Of a stretch of DNA of 64,000 nt, positions 62,848 through 64,000 are shown in pieces. A program made the position numbers and the translations under genes. The DNA comes from an uncultured Bacillaceae bacterium (GTDB lineage: Bacteria > Bacillota > Bacilli > Bacillales > Cytobacillaceae): assembly GCA_937995745.1 (NCBI GenBank), contig CALKIU010000006.1, forward strand, positions 1-64,000. The letters are read 5' to 3'. A model generated the notes under the pieces. It had not been told where the DNA came from. It saw nothing but the letters and a program-made list of their open reading frames with translations, and made no database searches. Position 1 is the first letter of the stretch, and each line of letters begins with the position of its first letter.

Positions 62848-63084
62848 TCAAAATACTTGTTCCACTTCTACGACACCAGGTACCTCTTCAATCAATGCCC
62901 GTTCGATGCCTGCTTTTAAAGTGATTGTTGAACTTGGGCAAGTTCCGCAGGCGCCCAATAAACGCAGTCTTACAATGCCGTCTTCAATATCGACAAGTTC
63001 ACAGTCTCCCCCGTCACGCAAGAGGAAAGGACGCAGTCTATCTAAAACTTCTTGAACTTGCTGATACATTTTTTCGTCTGCCAT
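62848..63084 (-). CDS. nfuA: NifU-like iron-sulfur carrier (NfuA/YutI type)
   Basis: A 78-residue NifU C-terminal domain protein. The cluster-binding CxxC is in RLLGACGTCPSSTITLKAGI, after the typical LRPFLLRDGGDCELVDIEDG. It delivers Fe-S clusters made by systems such as Suf (35.8-41.1 kb). Single-gene unit convergent with thrB. Confidence 0.93.
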   Translation of the reverse strand: MADEKMYQQVQEVLDRLRPFLLRDGGDCELVDIEDGIVRLRLLGACGTCPSSTITLKAGIERALIEEVPGVVEVEQVF

Positions 63085-63754
63085 ATTATCGCTCCTTTCT
63101 TACTTCAATATTATAATGTCTTTAAACTGAAAAAGCTAATATTTAAAAATGGGATCCGCAAAATATCGCTGTTTGTCTTTTTTTATCCACGGGAAGTGCC
63201 GGACATTCATTCTCTTTTAGCCGGCCATTTTCTCAATAACTGCATTGGCATCCTTTGCTGTGCAATAGGGGCGGGAATAAAAAACCGTGAAAAATCCGAT
63301 TTTCGGTTAGAAACATGTATCCAACATCTTGCTCTCCGTGTTTTTCCCTTGCCATTTTCCCGCAGCGTGTCAAGCCCCGTATTGCTTTCCTTGTCTCCTC
63401 GATAGTCAAACATCTCAACCCGCCTGCAAGCCGCAAATATAAGGACTTTTTTGTTTGGGATGGTCCGTCGTTATTTAAAAAAAGCCGTAAACCTTTCTGT
63501 TTTCTCCCTGAGTCAAATCTTTTGTCTTCACGAAGTTTTGGCGGTATATTTTTGAGAAAAGGAGAAATAAATGAAATGAGTTTAATTAAAACGTTGTTTG
63601 TCGTCCAGCTTTTGCCTGCGCATTGAATAAATAATTTTCGCCGATGCAGATGGCGGAAACTGCACACTGACATCCGGTACGTGAAAATTTGCGTGACCGC
63701 CTTTCCGCACCGGGCAAGGGATAGTTTGAGAAAAAATAAAAGGAGAGTTCGCTC
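63085..63754. other. 670-base gap before yuzD
   Basis: Several overlapping frames of 60-190 codons exist on both strands, but none has a ribosome site plus family resemblance, and the longest minus-strand one runs into yuzD. Must contain the promoters of nfuA and yuzD. Nothing else seen. Confidence 0.45.
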
Positions 63755-64000
63755 GTGGAAAAAAAGGAAGTGGAAATCTGTGTGTACGGGGCTGAACAAA
63801 TTTGCGCCAGTTGCGTGAATCTTCCTTCTTCAAAAGATACTTATGAATGGCTGGAAGCGGCTGTCAGCAGAAAGTTTCCCAATCAGCCTTTTCAGATCAC
63901 GTATGTGGATATTTTCCATCCTCCGGAAGATGAAGAAAAACGAAAATTCGCTGAAAGAGTGATTAAAGAAGATATGTTTTATCCTGTTGTCGTCATTGAA
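63755..64000 (+). CDS. yuzD: YuzD family protein (DUF1462), cut by window end
   Basis: The first 82 codons of a small protein that runs off the window. It has a thioredoxin-like CASC motif in YGAEQICASCVNLPSSKDTY, then WLEAAVSRKFPNQPFQITYV and DIFHPPEDEE. The family may be a thiol-disulfide or Fe-S-related protein, given its place next to the NifU-like gene, but its function is unproven. The GTG at 63755 follows AAAGGAGAG. Confidence 0.88.
   Translation, partial: MEKKEVEICVYGAEQICASCVNLPSSKDTYEWLEAAVSRKFPNQPFQITYVDIFHPPEDEEKRKFAERVIKEDMFYPVVVIE

Noticed and set aside
63233..63799. 188-codon minus-strand frame before yuzD
   Set aside because: It overlaps the yuzD start on the other strand, has no ribosome site and no recognisable domain.
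1..64000. tRNA, rRNA, CRISPR arrays, prophage or intact transposase genes
   Set aside because: None recognised: no cloverleaf-like runs, no regularly spaced repeats, and no complete transposase or integrase frame in the translations.

Overview
The window looks like the chromosome of a spore-forming member of the Bacillaceae. It carries coat genes (cotW/cotX type), a gerABC-type germinant receptor operon, lytH, yunB and yutH. It also has two SAM-I riboswitches, a lysine riboswitch, strong purine-rich Shine-Dalgarno sites with unusually many TTG and GTG starts, and long stretches in the gene order I know from Bacillus subtilis (yus, yur/suf, yun/yut, hom-thrCB). No tRNA, rRNA, CRISPR array, phage or intact insertion sequence was seen.

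Layout. 1-1.6 kb: a small unknown gene and a cotW-cotX pair. 1.6-2.45 kb: an AT-rich regulatory region with a perfect 11-bp inverted repeat. 2.46-12.7 kb: an apparently complete uptake [NiFe] hydrogenase operon, with small subunit, large subunit, cytochrome b, maturation protease, a small Rieske-like four-cysteine protein and hypA, B, F, C, D, E. 12.7-13.15 kb: a short repeat-rich remnant. 13.2-16.5 kb (minus strand): a tungstate-type ABC importer (tupABC) with an HTH plus periplasmic-binding-domain regulator. 16.8-17.6 kb: a GalT/HIT-like protein. 17.9-21.6 kb (minus strand): gerA-gerB-gerC. 22.0-22.1 kb: a YuzL-like microprotein.

22.3-28.0 kb: fadN-fadA-fadE for beta-oxidation. 28.2-29.8 kb: yusI, gcvH, yusF, yusE. 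30.1-34.7 kb: two separate SAM-riboswitch units, metY and metN-metP-metQ. 35.8-41.1 kb: the sufCDSUB iron-sulfur assembly operon. 41.25-46.8 kb: a ComP/ComA-like two-component system on the minus strand, divergent from a 26-residue hydrophobic peptide gene and a YhaQ/YhaP-type ABC exporter. 47.2-48.4 kb: yunC and yunB, joined by a terminator hairpin that also contains the yunB ribosome site. 48.4-50.5 kb: a lysine riboswitch and an NhaC-family transporter. 50.7-52.3 kb: an NSS transporter with a MetS-like small subunit. 52.4-59.3 kb: lytH, lipA, yutD, two small unknown proteins, yutE, yutF, pgpA/yutG, yutH. 59.5-62.8 kb: hom-thrC-thrB. 62.8-64 kb: nfuA/yutI and the start of yuzD.

How the parts fit. 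The hydrogenase would feed H2 electrons through cytochrome b to the quinone pool, and the Hyp set plus the protease would build its NiFe(CN)2CO site. Suf, NfuA and LipA/GcvH make up an iron-sulfur and lipoate block. The metY and met transporter units respond to SAM, and the NhaC-type carrier responds to lysine. The backbone from 22 kb onward follows the B. subtilis order with insertions: metY, the comP/comA-like and peptide/ABC block, and the nhaC plus NSS block. The best candidate for an undescribed system is the 41.25-46.8 kb block. All functional assignments come from reading the translated sequence and from recall of families; no database search was run.
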